From the NCBI GenBank assembly GCA_031376425.1, contig JANMDR010000259.1:1-42928 (forward strand): a DNA stretch of 42,928 nucleotides, in the 5' to 3' direction. The translations under genes were made by a program, and so were the position numbers. How positions within the stretch are numbered: the first letter of the stretch is position 1; each line of letters begins with the position of its first letter. This document shows positions 1 through 8,045 of this stretch, piece by piece. The DNA is from JANMDR01 sp031376425. GTDB taxonomy: Bacteria; Pseudomonadota; Gammaproteobacteria; Burkholderiales; Usitatibacteraceae. The notes under the pieces are model-generated. The model was not told where the DNA came from. It was given only the letters and a program-made list of their open reading frames with translations, and searched no databases.

Positions 1-1281
1 CGAGGGAATAGTGCCGCTAAGCTGGTTGTCGTAGACGTGTAGGGATTGCAATTTGGTCAAGCCCGTTAATGAGGGAATAGTGCCGCTAAGCTGGTTGTTG
101 AAGACGTAGAAGTATTCCAATCCGGTCAAGCCAGTTAGCGAGGGAATAGTGCCGTTAAGCTGGTTGTCGTTGACGAAGAAGGTTGCCAAGCTGGTCAAGC
201 CAGTTAGCGAGGGAATGGTGCCGCTAAGCTGGTTGTTGCTGACGCCGAAGCTTACCAATTTGGTCAAACCAGTTAGCGAGGGAATAGTGCCGCTAAGCTG
301 GTTGTTGTAGACGGCGAAGGTTTCCAATTTGGTCAAGCCCGTTAGCGAGGGAATAGTGCCGCTAAGCTGGTTATTGTAGACGAAGAAGACTTCCAAGTAG
401 GTCAAGCCAGTTAGCGAGGGAATAGTGCCGCTAAGCTGATTGTTGTCGACGTAGAAGTATTTCAAGCTGGACAAGCCAGTTAGCGAGGGAATAGTGCTGC
501 TAAGCTGGTTGTTGTTGACCGCGAAGCCTACCAATTTGGTCAAACCAGTGAGCGAGGGAATAGTGCCGCTAAGCTTGTTGTCGTAGGCTTCGAAGTTTGC
601 CAAGTTGGTCAAGCCAGTTAGCGATGGAATATTGCCGCTGAGCTGGTTGTTAAAAACCCAAAAGTAATTCAAGTTGGTCAGGCCAGTTAGCGAGGGAATA
701 GTGCCGCGAAGCTGGTTGTTGAAGGCGTAGAAGTATGTCAAGTTGGTCAAGCCAGTTAGCGAGGGAATAGTGCCGCTAAGCTGGTTGTTGTAGACGGCGA
801 AGGTTTCCAATTTGGTCAAGCCCGTTAGCGAGGGAATAGTGCCGCTGAGCTGGTTGTTGTAGACGTAGAAGACTTCCAAGTAGGTCAAGTCAGTTAGCGA
901 GGGAATAGTGCCGCTAAGCTGGTTGGCGAAGACGGCGAAGTGTACCAAGTTGGTCAAGCCATTTAAGTTAGCTGGCAATGTACCTGTTAAACCATTGGCT
1001 TGCAAACTCAATCGAGTAAGCCCGCCGTCCGCACAAGCCACCCCATACCAAGTGCATTCCGTGCCGGGTGCTGTATTCCAGTTGGTTTTGTTTCTCCAGC
1101 CTGCGCCATTGGTGCTGACGTAGAAGTCTAGTAATACTTGTCTCTGGCTAGCAGGAATTTGCGCGGTGGCGTGGCTTGTGAAAAGGGTTGCGCCGAGCAG
1201 TAGCGACACGGCAATGGCGCGGTAGAACGCGTTGCGCATCGTCTGAAGGCGCGCGCGTATTGGTTTGGTTTGCACTGGCAT
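1..1281 (-). CDS. Secreted leucine-rich-repeat protein (partial, runs off the left edge)
   Basis: This is an open frame of 427 codons on the minus strand, with no stop before the window edge. The ATG at 1281 follows an AAGGA-type ribosome binding site. Residues about 15-41 form a signal peptide (RNAFYRAIAVSLLLGATLF, then an ATA|Q-like cleavage site), so export is inferred. Residues about 42-95 resemble the N-terminal cap of plant-type LRR proteins (LLDFYVSTNGAGW, then CTWYGVACADGG with paired cysteines). From about residue 96 onwards come one divergent and fourteen near-identical 23-residue repeats with the pattern LTGLTxLxxxxVxxNQLSGTIPS. Such repeats form solenoids that usually bind proteins or surfaces; the ligand here is unknown. 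The C terminus and any anchoring domain lie outside the window. Domain identification is secure; function is not. Confidence 0.85.
   Translation of the reverse strand, partial: MPVQTKPIRARLQTMRNAFYRAIAVSLLLGATLFTSHATAQIPASQRQVLLDFYVSTNGAGWRNKTNWNTAPGTECTWYGVACADGGLTRLSLQANGLTGTLPANLNGLTNLVHFAVFANQLSGTIPSLTDLTYLEVFYVYNNQLSGTIPSLTGLTKLETFAVYNNQLSGTIPSLTGLTNLTYFYAFNNQLRGTIPSLTGLTNLNYFWVFNNQLSGNIPSLTGLTNLANFEAYDNKLSGTIPSLTGLTKLVGFAVNNNQLSSTIPSLTGLSSLKYFYVDNNQLSGTIPSLTGLTYLEVFFVYNNQLSGTIPSLTGLTKLETFAVYNNQLSGTIPSLTGLTKLVSFGVSNNQLSGTIPSLTGLTSLATFFVNDNQLNGTIPSLTGLTGLEYFYVFNNQLSGTIPSLTGLTKLQSLHVYDNQLSGTIPS
2..967 (-). repeat. Fourteen tandem 69-bp LRR-encoding units
   Basis: Units begin at 2, 71, 140, 209, 278, 347, 416, 485, 554, 623, 692, 761, 830 and 899, each exactly 69 bp, so the reading frame is kept. 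The NQLSGTIPS part is almost invariant at DNA level and the variable bases cluster at the exposed positions of each repeat. The unit at 278 is identical to that at 761, and its neighbour at 347 differs from that at 830 by about four bases. This points to a two-unit block copied within the array. Confidence 0.93.
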
Positions 1282-1479
1282 TTTTCCTTGCAATTAGTAG
1301 AAAGACAGTATAACGCGGAACAAAACCAGTTGCCTTCGTTGTTCGCACTTGCAGCCTTGCGCTGAAGGACGAGGTTTTGCGCGCTAACTGATAACCGTAG
1401 AAACAGCAGTTGACCGCTCGCGGGAAAATCGTGCAATCACGTCCGTCCAACTGTCGTTTTTAGGTTTAATCGTAAATGC

Positions 1480-1589
1480 GTAAGGTGGGCAAAGCGGTTT
1501 TCGCGTGCCCACGTCGGTGTATCAATATGCGCAATGGTTGTTTTTTTGACTACCGATGGTGAGCACAAAAAACGCTTTGCCTACCCTAC
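1480..1589. repeat. REP/BIME-like pair of inverted repeats in the LRR upstream gap
   Basis: The gap 1282-1639 holds no convincing gene. Its right half carries two copies of a roughly 31-33 nt sequence in opposite orientation, at 1480-1512 and 1559-1589. They share the core GGCAAAGCG followed by a T-run, separated by about 46 nt. The left copy also contains its own GTGGGCA/TGCCCAC hairpin. Extragenic elements with GTGGGCA/TGCCCAC arms are common as dispersed repeats in bacteria; the copy number in this genome is not visible from here. The element may also end the transcript arriving from the gene at 1640-3742. Confidence 0.6.
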
Positions 1590-1639
1590 GATGCTTGGAG
1601 ACGCCCTAAAGTGGGGGATCTTCAAGACATCAAGTAGGT

Positions 1640-3742
1640 CTATATCCCCAACTTACTAATCGCCTGTATCACGTCCACTACATGCTGATAACGCGCATTG
1701 GTATTTTTTGCCATCATCCTATTGAGCATCGGTTGATAGCGTTCTAGCCCATTACGCAACTCGGGTACAGAGGCGTGCATATGCTGTGCCATGAGCTCCT
1801 CCACTGTCTCTGTCTGGTAGGGTTTTTGCCCAGTTAGACACTCATAGGTGAGTACACCTAAGCTGTAAATATCACTGCGGGTATCCACTTCATCGCCCCG
1901 CGCTTGTTCCGGACTTAGGTAATACGGTGTGCCCACTACTAAACCGTGGCGCGTAGTGCTTAGCGATTGCAGCACTCGTTTGGCGATGCCAAAATCCACA
2001 ATAGCTACGCTACGGTCATCGCGCAGCATGACATTATCTGGTTTCAAGTCGCGGTGCACAATATGATGCACATGCACCTCTTGCAATGCAGCAGCGATTT
2101 GCTTGATAAAGCCCAGCGCCTCCCATTCTGATAAGCCGCGCACAATTTGTCTGCGCAAATCGCCACCTGGGAAATATTCCATGCCGATGTAGGCAATATC
2201 GTCTGAGAATGCCTGCTCATAAATACGCACAATATTAGGGTGATCTATTTGCGAAATGAGGTGATGCTCTTGAATGAAGCGACTTAAAAAATCGCCTTCT
2301 TCGGTCACTTTCGCATCTAGTATTTTTAGTGCCATCTCTTGCCCATCGCCGTCGCGTTTGGCTAAAAAAACTTGGCTCATACCACCGTTGCCGATCTTTC
2401 GGGTGACTTTAAAACCGCGAATTTGCGGTAGGGCAGCTAGCTGCGCGCGTTTGGCGGCAGCCATGGCTGAAACCAATTGTGCAGCGGGCTGTGTGGTGCT
2501 GAGCACGGCTTTAACGGCACGTGAGGTTATGGCAGCATTTTCGCGTAGCGCGGCGCGAATAGTGGCCGCTAATTCACCGGCATCAGTAATGGCATGCGTG
2601 GCTGAATGTAGGGAGCCTGCTAGTTGCGCGCTTAAACCGGTAATTTCAGCTACATCAATTGGCGTGGTGCGACCCTTCACCCAAACCGTTTCTATGCGAC
2701 CAAATTCAATACCGCTACCGGCCTCGTGTAACACCGGCAAGCTGGAGACGATAGACCAGCCAAATTCATTAGTTTTAGCTTCTAAACGTGCCGCTAAATT
2801 TACCGTATCGCCAATAGCGGTGAGTTCTGTGGTGATACCCGTTTCTACTTGCGCCATGACAACTTCGCCGCAGTGTAGGCCCACACCAATAGCGAATTCA
2901 GGCAGGTCACGATCGGCATAGCGCTGGCCTAATTGCGTGCCGAATTGGTTAGCGACAAGCGTCATGCCTAAAGCCGCTTTAGCAGCGCGGAGGGTATGGT
3001 GCTCTGCGCGGTTTGGGTCGGCGCTAAATACGGCCATTACGCCATCGCCAATAAATTTAAGAGCGTAGCCGCCGCCACTTAATATGGGGACGCAGACAGC
3101 TCGAAAATAATTCTGCAATATTTCGGCAACTTCAACCGCGCTAAATTTCTCGCTCATTAATGCGAAGCTGCGAATGCTAGAGAACAGTACGGTGGCATTA
3201 ATCAAGCCGGTCTGCGCACCCGCTTCTGCAGTTGTTTTTTCGCTAGCGCCGAAAGCGGCAGAAAAGCCAGTTTGATCGAGCCGAACGTTTTTGTTATCGG
3301 CAATCGATTCCGCGAACATCGAGCGCAAATGTGCTTCGCGGGCAATAAGGCGATCTTCTTCGCGACGCTGTACTACCTGAGACCGTGCTAACCGTACTTT
3401 TATGGCCGTGAGTAATTCTTCGCGATTAAAGGGCTTCGTAAGGTAGTCATCCGCACCTTTTGTCATCGCGCGTCGTAAGTTCTGTTTGTCGTCCAGTGCG
3501 GTTAAAAATAAAAAGGGAATGAGCATGGTGGAATCTTGCGCACGTAGAGCCTCAAGCACCCCAAAGCCATCTAGGTGCGGCATCATCACATCAGAAATGA
3601 TTAGATCGGGTAGCTCAGCCAATGCGGCGGCAACGCCGGCTTCTCCATGCTCGGCGGAGATAACTTCAAAATTTTCCATCTGCAACATACGCACCAAGTT
3701 TTGGCGTATGGTGGTTTCGTCTTCAATAACCAGTATTTTCAT
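1640..3742 (-). CDS. Response regulator fused to class III cyclase domain and Ser/Thr protein kinase
   Basis: This 700-residue protein has three signalling modules in order. Residues 1-120 are a receiver (acid pocket E7/D8, phospho-acceptor D51, T81, K103). A likely helical linker follows. Residues 180-350 are a class III nucleotide cyclase domain with K229, D312, N315 and R319, the pattern of adenylate cyclases. Its first metal aspartate is replaced: the motif reads VLFSSIRSF with S189 where Asp is expected, while D233 in GDGVMAVF is kept. After an Ala-rich linker, residues 443-700 form a complete Hanks-type kinase: GNGGMSQV loop, K473, HRDLKPDN with D565, DFG with D583, and GTPYYLSPEQ. The frame extends upstream to a GTG at 3805, but MKILVIEDE at 3742 is the normal receiver start; no candidate start has a strong ribosome binding site. 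It lies 105 bp after the histidine kinase at 3848-6514, its likely phosphodonor. Whether the cyclase is active is doubtful. Confidence 0.88.
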   Translation of the reverse strand: MKILVIEDETTIRQNLVRMLQMENFEVISAEHGEAGVAAALAELPDLIISDVMMPHLDGFGVLEALRAQDSTMLIPFLFLTALDDKQNLRRAMTKGADDYLTKPFNREELLTAIKVRLARSQVVQRREEDRLIAREAHLRSMFAESIADNKNVRLDQTGFSAAFGASEKTTAEAGAQTGLINATVLFSSIRSFALMSEKFSAVEVAEILQNYFRAVCVPILSGGGYALKFIGDGVMAVFSADPNRAEHHTLRAAKAALGMTLVANQFGTQLGQRYADRDLPEFAIGVGLHCGEVVMAQVETGITTELTAIGDTVNLAARLEAKTNEFGWSIVSSLPVLHEAGSGIEFGRIETVWVKGRTTPIDVAEITGLSAQLAGSLHSATHAITDAGELAATIRAALRENAAITSRAVKAVLSTTQPAAQLVSAMAAAKRAQLAALPQIRGFKVTRKIGNGGMSQVFLAKRDGDGQEMALKILDAKVTEEGDFLSRFIQEHHLISQIDHPNIVRIYEQAFSDDIAYIGMEYFPGGDLRRQIVRGLSEWEALGFIKQIAAALQEVHVHHIVHRDLKPDNVMLRDDRSVAIVDFGIAKRVLQSLSTTRHGLVVGTPYYLSPEQARGDEVDTRSDIYSLGVLTYECLTGQKPYQTETVEELMAQHMHASVPELRNGLERYQPMLNRMMAKNTNARYQHVVDVIQAISKLGI

Positions 3743-3847
3743 GGAGGCACCCGCGAGTTTCAGCATTTTATCGTTGTTGTTAACCTTAATGATAACACTG
3801 TGCACAATATGAGGTATTTGCTAGGCATTGCCAAAATAGAGTTGAAA

Positions 3848-6514
3848 TCATAAACGTGGCAGATTCACTGTAAATCGCGTGCCACTTCCCAAGGCGCTAT
3901 CCACTTTTATAGTGCCTTTGTGGAGGTCAACGGCACGCCGCACAATGGCTAAGCCTAGTCCTGTCCCAGAAATATTGCCCACATTACTGGCGCGATAAAA
4001 GGTGTCAAATAGCTGCGGAATATCTTCTTTGGGTAGACCAATGCCGGTGTCGGCAACAATAAATTCAATTTCTTTCGTACGGCAAACAGCGCCAAAAAAT
4101 ACCTTACCGCCGTCTGGCGAATATTTCACGGCATTGGACAGTAAATTACCTAAGATGTGGCGCAGTAATTTTTCGTCGAGTTGCACCTGTACATCGCATG
4201 CCGAAAGCATCAGTTCGATATCTACTTTTTCTTTTTGGGCAGCCGCAATTACGCGGTTCTCATCGGCGATTTGCTTACAAATATGCTCTAGCATCATCGG
4301 TTGCGGGTTAAATTCAAGTTTATCCGCGTCGATTTTGCCAATCATTAGTACATCATCAAGCATTGCCGTCATTCGCGTTACCGCCGTTTGAATACTTCCC
4401 GTTAGATCTTGGCGTTCTTGCGCGGTGAGTTTGGCGTGGTAGTGCTCAATGATCTCTGCCGACGATAAAATAGTGGCTAGCGGTGTACGAAACTCGTGAG
4501 ATGTCATAGAGATGAAGCGCGATTTTAGGCGGGTTAGTTCAGTTTGTTTCGCTAACGCATCCTTCAGCATTTCGTCCGAACGCTTGCGTTCAGTCACATC
4601 AACAAACGTCCAAATCGTACCCGGTTTGCGGCGTTCCGCGTCCACGCGTTTGCCGTGCACTAATACCCAAATTAAAGAACCATCGCGGCGGCGCATTTGG
4701 CATTCTGTTGTAAATGCCTGGCCGCTACGTAAAATTGGGTAGGCTTTAGCCATCAGGTCTTCCCAGCTTTCTTGGCTGGGAAAGTGCTTAACTGGGGGAT
4801 GGCCGATTAGGTCCGAAGGGTTATAGCCCAACATTTGCGCAAAGGTGTCGTTCACCCACGTGTGTACTTCTGGGTTGCTCGACGTTATGCCCACCACAGT
4901 GCTTTTTAGAATAGCTTCTTGCTCGGCAGTTTTACGGCGAAGATCATCTTCTAATTGACGTCGCGCAGTGATGTCCATCACCACCCATACGGTGCCTTTT
5001 GATAGATTCCCCGCCTCCACACTACGGCCGGAAAGATAGGCCCAAAATAGTGAGCCATCGGGGCGCTTTAATTGTAATTCTGTTTCGAAGGCATGGCCTT
5101 CGTATGTTGCTTTCGCCGCCGCCGCGCCAACGCGCAAGTAGTGTTCGCGAGAAGGGTAGTATTGTTCTAAAGATTCGCTATTCTCAAGTTTCTTTAGCTT
5201 GCCTAAAATTTGCTCAAGCGCCTCGTTGGCCCAATGAATACGGCCTTTTTCATTTAAAAAAGCAATACCTAAAATGGAGCTTTGTAAAATTGTTTCGCGT
5301 TCTGATAGGCTTTGTTTAAGACGTATCTCAAGCTGTACGCGTTCGTTAACGTCAGCAATGAATGACAGCGTTGCAGGCTCACCTTCCCAATTAATGGCCA
5401 CGGCAGAAAGCTGCACCCAGGTCACCACGCCATTCGGTTGTACGACCCTAAAGACATAGGTTTTATCTAGCTGTTCGCCACGGACACGACGATGATAGTT
5501 CTCAGCAACCAAGGCACGATCGGCAGGATAAACGGATTCAGTGAATGGCACGCTACGGAGTTCTTCCAAACTGCGCCCAAGCGTTAATAGCGCGCGCGGA
5601 TTTGCGAATACAATCCGTCCAGCTTGCACTACTAAAACCCCCTCACTGACATGCTCGATCATGTAGCGGTAGCGTTGCTCGGATTGCAATAATGTTTCGG
5701 TTGAATTGTGTACCGACATATCGCGAAACACCATGCCCAATAAAATGCGTTCACCAATTTTTATTGGCTTCAAGGTAAGGTTGACGGGAATATCACGTCC
5801 GTCGCGATGCACTGCAGTTAGGTGAAGATGCTGTTCGGCTAAAGACGTAGGCGTATTGGCGACAAAATCGAGTAAGAATGCATCGTAGGCGGTACGCGAT
5901 TTTGGGGCAATAATTAAGTCAGACAAGGGCTTATTAAGGGTCTCGGTCGCAAACCAGCCAAAGAGTTTTTCAGCACGTTTACTCCAACTCCGTATCGACC
6001 CCACTAGCGTTAGGGTAAGTACTGCATCGCCGCTGGCGTCTAGTTCTAGTAATTGGTTGTGCGCTGCATCATGCTCGGTGCTTGATCCGCCGATGAAAGT
6101 AGGAGCAGTCTTCTGAACTGAACTCGGCGCTCTAAAATGTGCGGCATGACCAGTGATGGTCATTAGTATTGAAACATCACCATCTACGTTTTTTATATCT
6201 TTAAAATGCACGCGCGTTAAAACTGGCCCGCGATTTCTGTGTACTAACTCCCAGTCAAACGGCCCTTTGGCCGTACCGAATAATAAATCTGCGAGCAAAC
6301 TATCGGCGGTGTTGAGTATATTGCGTGGTGCCACCATAGTCCAAGGCTGTTCTACTAAGTCAGCCGCTTCATAACCCAGCATTTGGGCAAAAACTGACGT
6401 AACTTGGGCAAATTGATGAGCTGAATTAATTACCGCCACACCCACCTCGGCTGTGCCAAGGGCGAGTTCAAGGAGGTCAGTTGGTATTGCGCTAGCCGAT
6501 GTATTTGAGGTCAT
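3848..6514 (-). CDS. Multi-PAS sensor histidine kinase
   Basis: This 888-residue kinase has no obvious membrane segment, so it is probably cytosolic. Five PAS-type domains can be followed at roughly residues 12-130, 150-275, 280-395, 400-525 and 530-645. The last two resemble each other (RPDGSLFW and RRDGSLIW, each ending in a DITARR or DVTERK motif), which suggests an internal duplication. HisKA (about 655-725) carries the phospho-accepting histidine in SMTSHEFRTPL. The ATPase domain (about 765-888) has the N box NLLSNAVKYSP, the G1 box DTGIGLP and the G2 box GTGLGLAI. The kinase has no receiver of its own; the gene downstream starts with one, so the pair is probably cognate. The sensed signal is unknown, although PAS domains often bind haem, flavin or small metabolites. 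The ATG at 6514 has only a weak, distant AAGG. Confidence 0.92.
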   Translation of the reverse strand: MTSNTSASAIPTDLLELALGTAEVGVAVINSAHQFAQVTSVFAQMLGYEAADLVEQPWTMVAPRNILNTADSLLADLLFGTAKGPFDWELVHRNRGPVLTRVHFKDIKNVDGDVSILMTITGHAAHFRAPSSVQKTAPTFIGGSSTEHDAAHNQLLELDASGDAVLTLTLVGSIRSWSKRAEKLFGWFATETLNKPLSDLIIAPKSRTAYDAFLLDFVANTPTSLAEQHLHLTAVHRDGRDIPVNLTLKPIKIGERILLGMVFRDMSVHNSTETLLQSEQRYRYMIEHVSEGVLVVQAGRIVFANPRALLTLGRSLEELRSVPFTESVYPADRALVAENYHRRVRGEQLDKTYVFRVVQPNGVVTWVQLSAVAINWEGEPATLSFIADVNERVQLEIRLKQSLSERETILQSSILGIAFLNEKGRIHWANEALEQILGKLKKLENSESLEQYYPSREHYLRVGAAAAKATYEGHAFETELQLKRPDGSLFWAYLSGRSVEAGNLSKGTVWVVMDITARRQLEDDLRRKTAEQEAILKSTVVGITSSNPEVHTWVNDTFAQMLGYNPSDLIGHPPVKHFPSQESWEDLMAKAYPILRSGQAFTTECQMRRRDGSLIWVLVHGKRVDAERRKPGTIWTFVDVTERKRSDEMLKDALAKQTELTRLKSRFISMTSHEFRTPLATILSSAEIIEHYHAKLTAQERQDLTGSIQTAVTRMTAMLDDVLMIGKIDADKLEFNPQPMMLEHICKQIADENRVIAAAQKEKVDIELMLSACDVQVQLDEKLLRHILGNLLSNAVKYSPDGGKVFFGAVCRTKEIEFIVADTGIGLPKEDIPQLFDTFYRASNVGNISGTGLGLAIVRRAVDLHKGTIKVDSALGSGTRFTVNLPRL

Positions 6515-6676
6515 TACCAGATTCTACCTTGAAGACAAAAATGCTGTGCCGTTAAATGGTTTCGAGTGAATCGGATAAAAATCAGGATTTACCCATCATT
6601 TAACCCGACTTTACGCCCTTGCGCAGCTTATAATTACGCTATAGTTCCCTCCCTTACAACATCAACAAAGTCCAAC

Positions 6677-7237
6677 ATGCCAAATATAGCCGATGCGCAA
6701 ACCATTCTCGACGAAGGTGATTTGTTATTTACCAAGGCGGTAGTGGACGCCGCGACCACCCGCGTAGCGATGGAATTAAATCGTGATTATGCTGATAAAT
6801 ATCCGCTATTTCTATCGGTGATGGGGGGCGCAGTAGTGTTTAGCGGGCAATTGCTCACACAACTTGATTTTCCGATGGATTTTGACATCGTACAGGCATC
6901 GCGCTATGGCAATGAAACTGTGGGCACGCAGCTCACATGGCGTGTTGCCCCACGCGATAATATTTTAGGTCGGCACGTGGTGTTGTTGGATGATATTTTG
7001 GATGAAGGTGTTACCTTGGCGGCCATTGTTGATCTGGTCAAACGTCAGGGTGCAATATCGGTGAAATGCGCGGTGTTCTGCGAGAAAGATTATGGTGCTG
7101 AACGCAACGCGCAAAAACCGATCAAGGCTGATTACACCGGCATTATGGTGCCGAATCGGTTTGTGTTTGGTTACGGAATGGATGTAGCAGGGGCGTGGCG
7201 CAATCTTGGCGCTATTTATGCAATGAAAGGAAAATAA
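6677..7237 (+). CDS. hpt: Hypoxanthine-guanine phosphoribosyltransferase
   Basis: This 186-residue purine phosphoribosyltransferase transfers ribose-5-phosphate from PRPP to hypoxanthine or guanine, giving IMP or GMP in the cytosol. The PRPP-binding loop VVLLDDILDEGVTL lies at residues 101-114, and the pyrophosphate-loop region (LSVMGGAVVFSG) lies at about 47-58. The frame extends upstream to 6566, but MPNIADAQTIL at 6677 matches the family start and length. The ribosome binding site is weak. Its stop is 3 nt before the methylthioinosine phosphorylase gene, whose product releases hypoxanthine, the likely substrate of this enzyme. The two therefore form a salvage pair. The exact base preference (hypoxanthine, guanine or xanthine) cannot be read from the sequence. 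Confidence 0.87.
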   Translation: MPNIADAQTILDEGDLLFTKAVVDAATTRVAMELNRDYADKYPLFLSVMGGAVVFSGQLLTQLDFPMDFDIVQASRYGNETVGTQLTWRVAPRDNILGRHVVLLDDILDEGVTLAAIVDLVKRQGAISVKCAVFCEKDYGAERNAQKPIKADYTGIMVPNRFVFGYGMDVAGAWRNLGAIYAMKGK

Positions 7238-7240
7238 GCC

Positions 7241-7984
7241 ATGTTGGCAATTATTGGTGGTACTGGTCTCACAAATTTAGCAAATTTAGAAATTACGCGT
7301 CGCGAAATTATTCGCACCCCTTATGGCGAGCCATCTGGCCCATTGACCTTCGGTAAAATTGGCGCTTCAGAAGTGGTGTTCTTAGCCCGCCACGGCTACG
7401 GTCACACGATTGCTCCGCATGAAGTTAATTATTGTGCAAACGTTTGGGCGCTCCATTCTGTGGGTGTTTCCAGAGTATTAGCAGTAAACTCAGTTGGTGG
7501 TATTGCCGCGAATATGGGACCAGGTGAGTTGGCGGTGCCGGATCAAATTATTGATTACACTTATGGTCGTCGCCACACATTTTTTGAGGGAGCAGATTCA
7601 AAAGTGTTTCACGTAGATTTCACCTATCCCTATGATGAAAGCGCGCGGCAGCTCTATCTGACCGCCGCAAAAGATGTAGGTGTTAATGTGAGTAATGGTG
7701 GGGTATACGGTGCCACCCAAGGCCCGCGTTTGGAAACGCTGGCCGAAATAAATCGGTTTGAACGTGATGGCTGCGCGATGGTCGGTATGACGGGAATGCC
7801 AGAAGCTGCGTTGGCACGTGAGAAAAAACTGTCGTTCGCTGTCTTGGCTCTGTCCATGAATCATGCAGCGGGACGCGGTTCTTCAGCCACACAGATTAAA
7901 TTAGACGATGCTGAAGTGGTGTTGCGCGAGGGCATGAAAAAAGTCATGCTGGTGCTAGGTCGCGCGGTAGAGTTGCAAAAATAA
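7241..7984 (+). CDS. S-methyl-5'-thioinosine phosphorylase
   Basis: This 247-residue member of the PNP/MTAP family performs phosphorolysis of a methylthio-nucleoside to 5-methylthioribose-1-phosphate and a purine base. Family motifs are the N-terminal phosphate loop IIGGTGL, the segment FLARHGYGHTIAPHEVNY, NSVGGI and GPRLET. The substrate-specificity region reads MTGMPEAALAREKKLSF and then ALSMNHAAG. MTAP enzymes acting on methylthioadenosine have an Asp-containing stretch there. The Asn seen here is what I recall from Pseudomonas methylthioinosine phosphorylase, so a 6-oxopurine substrate is inferred. A clear AAAGGA-type ribosome binding site precedes the ATG, overlapping the end of the phosphoribosyltransferase gene. 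An upstream methylthioadenosine deaminase would be needed and is not in the window. Confidence 0.82.
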   Translation: MLAIIGGTGLTNLANLEITRREIIRTPYGEPSGPLTFGKIGASEVVFLARHGYGHTIAPHEVNYCANVWALHSVGVSRVLAVNSVGGIAANMGPGELAVPDQIIDYTYGRRHTFFEGADSKVFHVDFTYPYDESARQLYLTAAKDVGVNVSNGGVYGATQGPRLETLAEINRFERDGCAMVGMTGMPEAALAREKKLSFAVLALSMNHAAGRGSSATQIKLDDAEVVLREGMKKVMLVLGRAVELQK

Positions 7985-8045
7985 CGCGGACAAACGCTAA
8001 TGCGTAGCATCAAATTGCACAGCGTTAAATTACGGAGCTTTTAAA

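Noticed and set aside
2..967. The regular repeats could be read as a CRISPR array or satellite DNA.
   Set aside because: Units are contiguous 69-bp direct repeats without unique spacers, keep an open reading frame and encode a clear LRR consensus after a signal peptide.
908..1450. Several open frames on both strands in the LRR gene start region.
   Set aside because: They are out-of-frame shadows; only the frame from 1281 has a ribosome binding site, a signal peptide and repeats.
3743..3805. A longer start for the receiver-cyclase-kinase protein at GTG 3805.
   Set aside because: It adds 21 residues before the standard receiver start MKILVIEDE and has no ribosome binding site.
7241..7984. Annotation as methylthioadenosine phosphorylase (MTAP).
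   Set aside because: The base-binding region has Asn-His-Ala-Ala in place of the MTAP Asp-containing stretch, favouring a 6-oxopurine substrate.
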